Below, piece after piece: positions 1 through 11,574 of a DNA stretch of 64,000 nt (position 1 is the first letter of the stretch; the number at the start of each line of letters is the position of its first letter). This stretch comes from Pseudoscleropodium purum (lineage: Eukaryota; Streptophyta; Bryopsida; Hypnales; Brachytheciaceae). A program made the translations under genes and the position numbers. A model generated the notes under the pieces. That model had not been told where the DNA came from, ran no database searches, and worked only from the letters and a program-made list of their open reading frames with translations. Location of the stretch: positions 17,672,501-17,736,500 of the forward strand of contig OZ017796.1 of the NCBI GenBank assembly GCA_963969395.1, read 5' to 3'.

Positions 1-3000
1 CCCTTAACTTGAGATGCTTCTCCATGTTCTCATGCTTTGCTTGGGAGGCTTAAATTATTGCTCGAGATTCTTGAATCGTTCGTGACCAATGCTGGTTGTC
101 GCCCTTCTGGTTTAGGAGTTGCTCATATATAGTTGTCTTCATTAAGATCTTTTTGTTATTCCTGAATCTTCCATGATTCTTTTTCACACTTGGTTGTCAA
201 TGTTATTCAGATGCTGTTTGTGGAGATGAGTGCACTGGATCAAGCTGCTGCCTAATGCTGCTCCTGAGGATTAAGATTCAGGTATGTTTCCTATTTATTC
301 AAATCCAGCTGTTACAATATGGTGATTTGGTGCAAGTTTTTTTCTGAAGTCTTGATTATGCTTAAAGTTAGGACCACCTATTGTGATGCGTACCTAATGG
401 TGACATGCTCTACAACTTGTTTAGATTTCGAAGTGGAAATGAGTTCTTTTTCTTAGGTTGTGTCGCAATTGGGTGCTTCTACCTTAGATTTTATTTTCAT
501 TCAATTTTCAATTCATTGAATTTGTTTGGCAATTATTTCCCGTTCATTTACGGAATGCAAATCAGTTGCACGTCTGCCGTGCAGCAGACCCCTGATTTAA
601 GCAATTTTTATTGATTACTAATAACAATTGGGTAAGAGAAATTGGAAGGTAGAAAAGAAGTCCATAATGTCCTACTTGTTTCCAGACAGCTGGATGTAGT
701 ACTAGTAATCTAGACTCATTTGAAGGGATTTGATTCCAAATCTTTGGACTGAACTGGTTAGGCTAAGAAACTGCTCGAATGGATCTGGATCCCAGTATCT
801 ATGGTACACTCCCAGAAACTGGCTATGTTACGTAGAAACTACCGTGTAGTGGAAACGTGGTATTTCTTCTTCTCATAACTTGTTAGAATTTTCTGTCTCG
901 ATTTGAAGAGAGGTAATCATGAGCCGACGACCTCCAAACATGGTAGGAATTTGCCCTGTTATATGTCTAGTTGATTTTTTTATTTTAATATGAAGAGGCA
1001 GCTTAGATATATTGGAATGTGGAGATGTGTGATGTTGACTGTTGTGGATAACTGTGACGCAAATTATCTAGACGATGAGTGTCGGCTTTTCAAAGGCTTA
1101 AGATATTGTATGATTGTACTACTGGTTCTAGCTTGTTTTGCTTCTAGTTTCTAATTTCTGTTTAGCGAAACAAATTGTAAGTACTTTAATTAGGATTTGG
1201 CTGCGTTATCAATGACGCGGAATTCAAACAGAGCCCACCAAACTCACTTGGTTGAGAATTTTTTGATTTAGACCTTATTTACACTCTGAAGGAATGGGCA
1301 ATGGTAATAGACGGCCAAGAGCTGGTAGAATGTGCTATGCAGAATGTGGCTCATAGGACCTGAAGTGGGATCAAAATGTTTTCATCCATGTCTGCTTGTG
1401 AAAGACTTCTAAACAATTTAACATATTCTGAAGTCTAAACCCATTAGACTGAAGCCTTGTTTTTTATGAAGCTGAAAATTGAGATGAATCACAAGATCTA
1501 GTTCTCAGAGTGATTTCAAATATGTCTAAATTAGTTGTACAAGCTAAGATGTTATGTTGTGTAAATATTAAAAAAATATTCTTGAGGTGAGAAGTGGAAG
1601 GAAACCGATTGTTCTGACCAGCAATCTTTGTCATCAAAATGCACCATAGTAGGATTCTTATTAATTGATGGAAGAAAATACAAACCTTAAAAGGGGACTC
1701 TTCACCTTAGTTAATCCATAAATGATGCCTAAGTTGAAAAGTAGTTGATGGATGACATGAGTGTCCATTGTAGAAACAAGGAATGCATCTATTGGTTCAA
1801 TAATTGGAGTAGTTTTAGTGACTACCTTGGTCATGGGGGCTATGTTGTGTAAGGGTTAACAATTGTTTAATCAATGACGAGAAGGTAGGGGGAGGTGTTA
1901 TTGAGCAAATTTTATTTCAATCATGGTTGTATGATGATTAGGTTTGATACTTTGGTCATACATTGGGAGATTGTGATTGAACTTTAATGAAGTCTAGGAA
2001 TGGCAAAAATTCAATTGATGGACTTCAATGTTGTGTAACATTTGTAATGAGATATTTCACAATTTACAAGATAGACACTTTTTATTTCACCTTTTTGTTA
2101 TTTTTTTCCTAAATTGCATTTTAAATTCTTTTCAATTTTGTTTTTGGGAGTAATAATTAGACATGATTGTATGTACTATAATTATGTAGAATCATCATTT
2201 CCTTGACTTGAGGATTTGGTCTAATTTATGTAATTGTGAATTACGATAATTATATGCAATCTGATGATAATCACATGTGAATTGAGTTTTGGAAAATTCA
2301 TAACTTTTACATCCCATGTCAAATCCAAATGCCATGAAAAAAAGTCTCTACAATCCTTCATTTATAAGGCTTTTTAATCATTCCAATTTTGTGGTGTTTG
2401 GACCTATATTGTGAAGCAAGACCAAATATTGAAGAAGACAATGATCACTTCTTTGTGCACAAAGCTTTTTATTCATATCAATGGCAACCTCTCACACTTC
2501 AATGTGAAAGGTATTGAATTTCAAATTTTTAATTAATTTTTAAAAATTTAAAAATTATTTTTACTTTTATTTTTGTCATGGCACACAAGTCCATACCTTA
2601 AAGGATACACTAGTCTATACCTTAAATTAGGTTTTATTTTTTGTTTTTTTTCTTTGATATGTTGTGTGTATGTATTAGTGCTCTTGGTATTACCAAAAAG
2701 CTCTTTGTAAGGGGTGTACAAATTTTGTTTTATGATGTTTGGATTGTAGAGTGTAAAAGTTATTGAATTTCAAAGTTTTTATAAATCAAAAAATTGATTT
2801 AAACTATGTTTTATATTGGAAAATCCATAATTTTCTCATCACACATCAAAATAAAACAAAACAAAGTTTTTACGCTCTTTTATCAAGAACACAACCTTTG
2901 ATACTATGGTGTGAAAGTTATTGAATTTGAAAGTTTTAATGAATTAAAAAATTAAAAAATTATTTTTATTTTTATTTTGGTTGTGGCAATGGCACAAGAG

Positions 3001-5950
3001 ATACTAGTTACTATTTAAAATTAGCATTTAGTATCCAAGTGTTTTTAGTGACTATTTATTTAGAAGTGATACAAAATAATTGGAAGGAAAGTTTAGGAAG
3101 ATAATATCAATGAATAAAAATTGTTGAATTCCTACTCCATCCATTTTGAAATGATTGATAGGATGTTAAATTGTGCCTATGAAATGGACCCAATCTACAT
3201 GGTGCATAGGGAGGACCACGGCCCTGACCCCCAACTTCACTATCTAGCCAACCCACTTCCAAGCACCCCTAACTAGTAATGGAGCTTCCACTCTCAACGG
3301 AGTAGAGCGTTGATAGAAATGAACGTTAACGACCACCTACTGTGAAAGACGCATCTTGTGAAGCAAGACCAAATATTGAAGAAGACAAAACTTCCACGCT
3401 TTCGGGTCGGAAATTGTAGCAAATTGAGTTCAGTTATCCACCTGTTCATGGCAACATTTTTAGGGTTTTGGAATGTTCATCGAATTTTGGATGCATTATC
3501 ATTGTGCACATCTTATTTTTATTGTCATCATCTTCTGTTGTGGCGTTAGTTGTTGCCTAATAGGGTTTTGCAGTGATTTGGTTGTATACTAGGGTTTTGC
3601 AATGGTTTGGTTGTGCTATGTTGGTACTTGTTGCTTGCTATGGTTTAGTACTAGTTTGTTTTGTTTTTTCTACAGTATTGGAGAGACTTGCACATTTCAA
3701 GTGTGTTTAGGATAGTGAGCGCTCTTGGTTTGCTATTGGTGTGATTTGCGCCACCTTCATTGTTGTTGCATTTAAAGAAGTTAGTGTGTTGTTTTGATTT
3801 AGGGTGGTTTTTAGGCTATTTGGTTTCAATACTGCACGCCTTTATTGTTTGCACTACAATATACAACACTTTTGTGTTATTGTCGTTAGGATTGATGAAC
3901 GTTGTTTTTTTCCACTTCTTCCATAGAGTTTAGTTTCATTTTAGTACATATAGTATTTTGTATGTCAATGCCCCGCATGCAATTTGGGAGTTCATGAAGA
4001 GCCTTTGCTCTTCATTGCAAAGTTTAGGGAAGTTCAAATGCTAGCTACTTTTGGCATGAGGGTTTAGGGTCCAAGGTTTTTTTCAACTCCTATACTTCCA
4101 GTTCGGATCCACGTAGAATTAAAGTCATCCTCCAACTCTATCTCAGAAGAGAATGTCAAAATGTCAAGAATCATGTGAATTTTGTAGGACAAATGGATGT
4201 CACCAAAAAATTTAAGAACTTTGAAGAATTTTGAAGTATTATAATCAATAAATCAAGTAAACTGCAAACCTAACATGTGAAGTATATACAATTGCTAGGA
4301 GATGTAGCATATGGTGTATCTCCTTGAATCCTAAATTGTAATATAAAGATGATGTTGATTCAATAGAAAAAGCAACAATCTAAAATCAAAACCATCATCA
4401 ACAAAATATCATTTTGTCCTCTGCAAAATTGATGCAAGAACAACTCAAATACTATGAGTAAAAAAATGAAATCTTACTATGCCAAATGTTGTCTTTAGTG
4501 AAATTGATGCAAAAGCTCTAGAGAGTGCACAAAAAACACACCATAAATCCTAAACCGCCTCTTGGGTATATCGACTATGGCACAAACTAAGCATAAAGAG
4601 GACAATGTCTTCTAAATACAAAAGTGAAAAAAAAGAACAAAAAATGTTATTAAGCAACATTAAGAAGCAAAACATTTTCCAAAAAAATTGAGAAGATAGA
4701 ACCACAATAGTGAACAACAATTACAAATTACAAACTCTAATAAGTAGACAACAACCAATGCCAAAGAAAAAAAGGACAACAATAAAAATAAGATATGTAC
4801 AATGATAATGCATCCAAAGCTCAATGAACACCTCTAATCCCTAAAAATGCCACCATATACCAACAAAAAATCCTAATTCAATCTATTGCGATTTTTAACC
4901 TGGAAGCATGGAAGTCTTGTTCTCTTCAATATTTGGTCTTGCGTTGCAAGATGCATCCTTCATGGCAAATGGTCGTCAATGTGTATCTCCACAAGGGCTT
5001 ATTTTGTCTAAAGTGGTGGCACCAGAAGTAGGTTGGCTAGGTAGTGGGGCTAGGATTGTGGTTCTACACATGTGCCATGTAGGCTGGGCCTACTTTCATA
5101 GGCCCATTTTAACGTTGGGTGAATGCAAGAAACTCTAGTACTATATTGTGTCACACTTGCAATTTCCAAGTTGTGATTGGCCATATCTTTTGCAGATTGA
5201 AGCCTATGTACTTGAATTTTTTGTAAAAATCAATATTTAGATAATAATTAGAGAAATTATTTTTCAAAAATTTTCAAAAATAATTTTATATTTAAATTTA
5301 AATTTCACTAATTTGTCACACTTTATGGTTTAGGGGCTTTTAGTACTAGGGACTACCCAAAATTAATGATCTAGAGCTAAAATTTTTGTGCTCTATTCCT
5401 AAACTAGAGAGGCATGTGTCCACCAAAAAGAACTTGAAAAAACATTATTTATGTCTTCTACATTCATGCAAACAAGGCTTTTTTGTATACACAATTTTGA
5501 ACATTGAAAATGGTTTCAAGATCATTTATTTATTGAAATCTATTTATCATGAAGTCTTCTTAAATTGACAACTTTTAGTTAATTTGAAAATTACTTTTTC
5601 TATTTTTTACAAATTAAAATGTCAAAGTATCTATTTTCTTCAAAAACTTTGTTTTCTATGTTGTGAATAACTTTTGATCCAAATTTTTTTGAGATTTAAA
5701 ATTTTGGTGACATATTATTTAAAGAATTATGCTAATTATACATTTTTCTTTTTTAATTAAATTTTTTTTTTCAAAAGGTCACTAGTACTAGCTAGTACTA
5801 AGTGAATGCAACAAAAATAGAAGGTGTTTCTTGCATTTACCCCATCTTACAAATGATTGTTCACTTTGAATGTCATGTTCCTTTAAGTTTGTTTGTATAG
5901 GTTAAAATAATACTTCCTTGTGGCTAATTTTATTTAGGTTGCAATGAATA
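1..5950. other. Gene-free AT-rich region
   Basis: I see no convincing gene here. At 211-255 a splice-acceptor-like tract (ending ttattcag) is followed by a short frame of 14 codons and a stop. It could be the last exon of a gene lying to the left, with 3' UTR after it, but 14 codons are too few to identify. A 33-bp exact direct repeat occurs at 2409-2441 and 3356-3388. Positions 1715-1830 resemble one arm of the foldback element at 35,092-35,266. Other open frames (3358-3549, 4908-5138, 5386-5568) have no recognisable domain and lie in low-complexity AT-rich sequence. Confidence 0.5.
2409..3388. repeat. 33-bp direct repeat pair
   Basis: Positions 2409-2441 and 3356-3388 are identical over 33 bp (TTGTGAAGCAAGACC...AGAAGACAA) and are 947 bp apart. 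The DNA between them is AT-rich with no recognised gene. The pair could mark a local duplication or the edge of an inserted element; I cannot tell which. Confidence 0.6.
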
Positions 5951-5960
5951 CATGCAATGT

Positions 5961-6194
5961 TCACCATAACAAAACCTTGTTTTAGGTGACAGATTGACAT
6001 CAAAAGGAACGGATTTTAGATGACATCCAAGGTGACATTAAAAAAGCAAATCCATATTTTTATGTCAACAATGATGTCCATTAATGTTATATTGGACATC
6101 ATTGTTGACATAAAAATATGGATTTGCTTTTTCCAATGTCACCTAAAATTTGTTCTTTTTTATATCAATAAACTTTGTTTTCCTATAGTGGTTC
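5961..6194. mobile_element. Foldback MITE with long near-perfect hairpin
   Basis: Arms 6030-6080 and 6093-6144 are reverse complements over about 51 bp, with one small gap and about one mismatch, around a 12-base loop. Weaker complementarity extends outward to about 5961 and 6194, where the outer ends read like CACYATA...AAAAC. This is the structure of a foldback MITE. The small open frame at 6020-6202 comes only from the arms. A small-RNA precursor is an alternative reading, but no conserved miRNA is visible. Confidence 0.7.
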
Positions 6195-6473
6195 TTCATT
6201 GATTCTAGTGATATAAAATTTGGAACCTTTCTTAATTATATTTTTCACAATATGGTCAATGAAATAGGCTCAAAAAAATATCAACAAAATTGTAAATAAT
6301 TATTTTAGGATAGAGGAAGTACAAAAGTATTGATATCTCTTTGGGGGGATGAATGTATGAACTTTTAGATGAGCATTCATATATTCATACCTATTTCACA
6401 AGTTTCATCCATTCCTATGTATAAAAAGTAGCCTCAATGCTTCATCAATCCAATAATAATTGCTTTCTACAAA

Positions 6474-7254
6474 TTAACCCCTAAAGGTCGGAGACTATGT
6501 TTTCACCAAAAACACTCCAAAACTGCCATTTTTGATACAAGCATCAAATTTTAGAAGAAAAACCTTTTTAGACACATGTAGCCATAGGATCTTTTAGTAA
6601 AATATTTTGAAAAGATGTAGAAAAAATTTCAGAATTTTCTACCGCATAGATTACAAGATATTAACGTTTGAAGTCGCAAAAACCATTTTTTAGAACTTGT
6701 GAAAATACGAGTAGTTGCACTTCACAAGGTCACATTTTCATGAAAAAATGTCCAAAATGATGGTTACTCTTTGGATTCATTCTTCAAGGCAAGTTGGCTA
6801 GATGCTTAAAAAAAATTTATCTTTTTATTTTTGTTGAAAAATATTAAATTTGAGTTAAATAAAGGACTCTAAAGTTTATTTTTGAGTAGGGCATCCATGA
6901 CTACCCGCAAACTAGAACACCTCATAACTTTCATCTTGTAAATCAAAATGGAATGATTCAAAGCTTTTCATATATATATATAAATCTAGAAAATCAATTT
7001 CAAATTTTTATTTTTGAAAAAAGTGATTTTTTAAGAATTTTTTCAGCTGCCCATTGAACATTGAAAATTACATATCATGTAATAACTTTTGAATAATGTA
7101 ATCAAAAGTTATGAAAATTTTTGGGCCTTAAAGCTAATGCTTGGGCACATGTTGTGCAAAAGTTTTAGCAAAAAAAACTAAAAACTCCATTCATAGTGAA
7201 CTACCCAAAATTGCTATGTTGCCAAAAAATGCAGTTTGGACCTTTAGGGATTAA
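6474..7254. mobile_element. TTAA-flanked AT-rich element (copy A)
   Basis: A 781-bp segment is bounded by TTAA on both sides. Its termini are inverted: the left reads CCCCTAAAGGTC and the right, reverse-complemented, TCCCTAAAGGTCC. TTAA duplication with CCCT-type ends is the hallmark of piggyBac-type non-autonomous elements. The interior is AT-rich and non-coding and is clearly related to copy B at 42,774-43,765. No transposase is present. The assignment rests on the ends only. Confidence 0.6.
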
Positions 7255-8024
7255 AAATAAAATTGAAACTTTGTTTAGCATATGTTGACTAACAATAAAA
7301 AAAAACTAGATGGTTGAAATAAGTTTCATGTTTTGGATATGCTAGAATAAATGTAACTATGTCATTCAATTACCAACTATCAATGAGTGCTTTATCAAAA
7401 TGACCCAAAACTGCTAAAAACTTAAGCAACTTGTTTGCTCATTTTTTCTTGAGATTGGATAGAATGTAATTGTAGGATCTTGAAGTTCACACTAAGAATG
7501 AGTACCTCAAAGCACTCACATTATTGACCCTAGGGTTTAGAAGATATTTAAATTTGAAGTTTGGGTCAATAGAAATATAAGGCAACACACTTCAAAGGAG
7601 CATATCTTTGTGAGAATATTTTGAAATGATGCCTTTTGTGCTTAATGAAAGATAATAAAATTTCACATCATTCTAAGCATTTTTGAATCCATGGTGTAGC
7701 TTGCATTGTATGGTGGCCACTAAAATGAGAGTAATGTTTGTAAGAAAAAAAAAAGAACATGACACAACTTGTCTTCTCCTTTAACTCTGCCTTGGATTTG
7801 CCCAAATTGAATCTAAAAAAATGAGTTTTAAGCTACACTACACTACTTAAGTGCCCAAGGTTGCTATGTTGTGAGCATATGAGCGTGAACTTGTGAACTT
7901 GTTTGCATATAATTTTTTAGAGATTTCATTTAAAAAATTTCGTCCAAATTTATTATTTTTTGGAAAATTTTATTATCCATTAGCATAAACCTATTATCAT
8001 AGACCTATTACCGTAGTCTCTTGA
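7255..8024. other. AT-rich spacer, nothing recognised
   Basis: About 770 bp of AT-rich DNA without a long open frame, RNA gene or clear repeat that I can recognise. Confidence 0.5.
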
Positions 8025-8430
8025 ACAACCTTGATGTGCTACTTATTAAACTTTGTTATATTTCAATAAGAGAAAAAAAAAATTGGTTATTAAACAATTA
8101 GGATTCATTTGAAATCAATTAAGGTTGTTCTATTGAGATTTTTATTTTTATAATCATTTCCTTCTTGTTGTTGGACTCCCCTCAATGCTGAGGGAAGTCC
8201 TTGGTCATAATTCATAAAGGGGGGAGAGTTCTGTTTTGTTTTAAACTCTACACCTAGAGGACTTCCCTCAATGTCAAGGGGAGCCCAACAACAAAAGGGA
8301 GGTGACTATAAAAATAAAAACCAAAATGGAAATACATTAATCAATTTCTAACAAATCCTAATTAATAACCAATTTTTTCTCTTCTTAAAATCTAGCAAAG
8401 TCCAATAGGTAGCACATCAAGATGGTAAGT
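8025..8430. mobile_element. Long imperfect inverted repeat (foldback element)
   Basis: The left arm (about 8025-8204) and right arm (about 8259-8425) are imperfect reverse complements over roughly 170 bp, separated by about 55 bp. The best-matched core is a GC-richer stretch (left 8164-8204, right 8259-8298) containing CTCCCCT...TGAGGGAAGTCCT. No coding capacity. It is probably a foldback transposon relic. Confidence 0.6.
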
Positions 8431-8905
8431 ACTCAATCCTCCTCTTAGCGCCGAGAGGTCCCAAACAACAAGAAGGGAATGATTAACCAAACAACCATCT
8501 AATCAAAGATGGAAGAGTTGGAGCCCAAGAAATTCCAAAGAGGACAATGATCAACTAATCAATAATTTGGTGTAACTAAGTTCATCCTTTACAAAAATAA
8601 TCCTTATCAAGTAAATATTTTGTTCCAAAATTTTAACAAATTTGATTACTAGCACATCAAGATAGAAGTATATGTACCTTACATTGACCCCAAGAGGACC
8701 CACACTACTACAAGATAGTAATCAACAAAAATGAAATTTGGTGCAGCCAAGTTCTTTCCACATGTAATGAATACCTATTAACAAATTTTCTTTTCTACAA
8801 GCTAAACAAGTCCACCAACCTACAAATCAAGAAGAAAGTATTGGTGCCCTTCTATTGACCCTAAGAAGATACATGATACTACAAGACAATGATCAACCAA
8901 AATAA
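8395..8905. repeat. Diverged tandem repeat, about 180-235 bp unit
   Basis: Three diverged units start near 8395, 8632 and 8808. They share a phrase of the type 'aagtccaayaggtagcacatc', a 'ttgaccctaagaggacc' block and a 'caatgatcaaccaa' ending. A fourth related unit lies at about 10,850-10,960, beyond the element at 8910-9344. The first unit overlaps the right arm of the foldback at 8025-8430. Confidence 0.5.
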
Positions 8906-8909
8906 AATT

Positions 8910-9344
8910 CACTACAACAAATACTACAAGAATATGAGCATTCTATGACTACGTATATGATTACGTTTTCAATCATTGTGGACATGTATGACTGTCATAG
9001 AAAATTATACACTATAGTCATTGTAGATGAGTCTTTTAAACAAATGACTACATTTTTTATATCACCATTTGTCTTTATAGATGGACGTTCATCTATGGAT
9101 TTGTCCTATATGGCAATATATGTATCCATAGTGATATTTGATGTAGCATATTAGATGTTCGGTTATACCTTAGTCATACATACAATTAAAAATGATGAGT
9201 GACTCTTGATAGAGACTTTTGGAGACGTTGAAATTTTTGATTGGTCATTCTCAAGATTTTTTATATATGTATGATAGTTACTTAGTAGTTAATTTCCAGT
9301 AGAATACTAGTTGTATACTAATCATTTGTTTTGTTGTAGTAGTG
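8910..9344. mobile_element. CACTA-like non-autonomous element (candidate)
   Basis: The left end reads CACTACAACAAATAC and the right end, reverse-complemented, CACTACTACAACAAAAC. CACTA ends and a length of about 435 bp suggest a non-autonomous CACTA-type element. The expected 3-bp target duplication is not evident (ATT on the left, AGT on the right), so this is only a candidate. The open frame at 8945-9154 inside it has no recognisable domain. Confidence 0.35.
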
Positions 9345-9955
9345 AGTGATACTGCAGTTGAAGATGAATGCTATTGTAGTCTTAACTAATTTTGATTGCA
9401 CCACAACCATGAAATACAAAATTTCCATCTTTAAAAATGTTGATTGAATAAAATAACACATACAATTGAAACAACAATGACTGCAATGTTAAATGACTAA
9501 TGCAACCTACATAGAGTCATTTTTTAATTATTTATAAAACTTGTCACTTTGTTAATGACTATAAAATGATAAGACTAAGCCCTGGCTAAATAGAGCTTTG
9601 TATCCAAATTTCTAACAGGACTACACCTCCATTAATTGTAAACATGAAACTCATCACCCTTTGTATTCTCTAGGTCAACCCCTCTACAATTGCAACTTCT
9701 AAAGCTCAACATCATGATAGAGGCATCTTTTTTTTTGGAGGCATTTTCTTAGTCAACTTTTGATTTTAGGTGATTTTTTGCACACAAAAAAAATCCAAGT
9801 TAGGCACATACTTAAGTCAAGGTGAAGAAACAATTTTTATACTAAACTATGCAAATGGATCAAAAATACAAAAAACATTGAAATCTATTCTTTTGGGGGT
9901 TGGAGTAACAATATATATATGAATTTTAAATGAATAAAAGAAAAAGCTATAAAGC
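9345..9955. other. AT-rich spacer, nothing recognised
   Basis: AT-rich DNA with no gene, RNA or clear repeat that I can identify. Confidence 0.5.
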
Positions 9956-9959
9956 CTAA

Positions 9960-10285
9960 GACATATCAACTCACTTTTTTGAATAATGAACTTACAAAAA
10001 CCCCAAGGGAACCATAGTAAAAAGTTGTAATACTTGAGACTAATCAACACATTGATTTCAACAATCAACTTACACAAACCCTAAGAGAACCAAACTTAAA
10101 AAGAGTTGTAATACCCAAGAGAAATCAACTCATTTTTTTCAAACAATCAACTTACATAAACCCTAAGAGAACCAAAGCAAAAGTTATGATATCCAGAAGA
10201 AATTAATCATTATTTTGAACAATCAACTTATACAAATTCTAAGAAAAACAAAATAATGGTTGTAATATCTAAGATGGATCAACTC
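9960..10285. repeat. Tandem repeat, about 75-83 bp unit, about four copies
   Basis: The phrase 'caacttacacaaaccctaag' recurs in variant form near 9983, 10,064, 10,147 and 10,222, each time followed by 'agaaccaaa' and 'gttgtaatacc'. The copies are diverged. Two small minus-strand open frames (9847-10,077 and 10,223-10,405) are by-products of this repeat. Confidence 0.6.
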
Positions 10286-11570
10286 ACTTCTTTGCAAAGA
10301 TGGAGCAACGGTAAGATCCAACAAGCATAGAAACATAGTGGTGGCTCTATTGAAATATAAAGTTCTGTTCATGTCAAGGAGAGAAGTGAAATCTGAGCCG
10401 TTCATGTCATATAAGGATTAGATTGAATCACATGATGCCACAAGGCAAATTGGCAACCCTAACTTAGTGTTAGTATGACTACTCTATGACTGATCTTCAA
10501 TTGTTCTATAACTGATCAATGACTACATCCATTCCAACTTAGATTAATAAATTTTTATTTCAAGGGTTCAACTATTTCTTAAATAAAAAGGTGTGGATGT
10601 TTGTAGTATTTGCTCAATTTTTATAAACTCTTTATCTTGTAGTCATTTCTACAACTAAACAATGATTGAAATATTGTACATGTCATAGAGCTAGTGCAAT
10701 TACAAAGCATAACTCTACTATAGTTATTTTGCAATCATTTAGGACATTAAGTTATAGTTTAGTTGGTTGTGGCACATACCTTTTTCTTGAAGTGAAAGAT
10801 CATTAGATGTAAAAAAATTCTTATCAATAAATTTTTTCTAAAATCCAAATAAGTTCAACAACAATGCATTAAGAGAAAATAATTGGTATGCTCCCAATCC
10901 TCCCATTAGCCTTGAGAGGTTCCACATTGCTATAGGACAATGATCAATCAATATTCTATAGAAACTTATTTCCATCTCCATTCATCTTTCACATCAATTG
11001 AGTTCATCATTTTCATAAAATATACTTCTAATATTTTAGACAACACTGAAAATTATAATTTTCATCTAAATTCTACATAACCATGGTAATAGGTTCACAA
11101 TAATAGGTATAGAAATTTACTAAAAAATATTAAATTTTGACCAAAACTTTTAGATAGAATCTATTTTTAGAAATATTCTTAAATTTTCTAGTACTTCTTC
11201 AAATTTGAGCTCAACACTTACATAATCCTTGCTCAATGCTCATAGGCTCATATGCACTAATGCACATGCTCACAAAATAGCACTACTACTTAATTGTCAT
11301 ATTGTCCATTATATTAAAAAACAAAGAATGTATCCTATTCATCCAAAAATCTAATGATATTTTTAATTTCAAGAAATCCAAATTTATTTAATGGTCAATA
11401 GAGACTAACTACAAAATATTTTTTAATAAAAAATCACAAATCATTGTAAAGTCAAATTAAACATGAGATTTTACATAAACATTAGTGTACTTTCTTTAGT
11501 TTTTATTGCTTTGGGCTCAAAGGGAACGGGTATTGAATTTCCCAAATGCTACATGTATCCTATTTGATCT
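10286..11570. other. AT-rich spacer
   Basis: No gene is recognised. A fourth diverged copy of the 8395-8905 repeat unit is at about 10,850-10,960. The rest is AT-rich. Confidence 0.5.
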
Positions 11571-11574
11571 ACTT

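Noticed and set aside
211..255. Terminal exon of a gene to the left (14 codons)
   Set aside because: The splice acceptor is plausible but the peptide is too short to identify; left as a note only.
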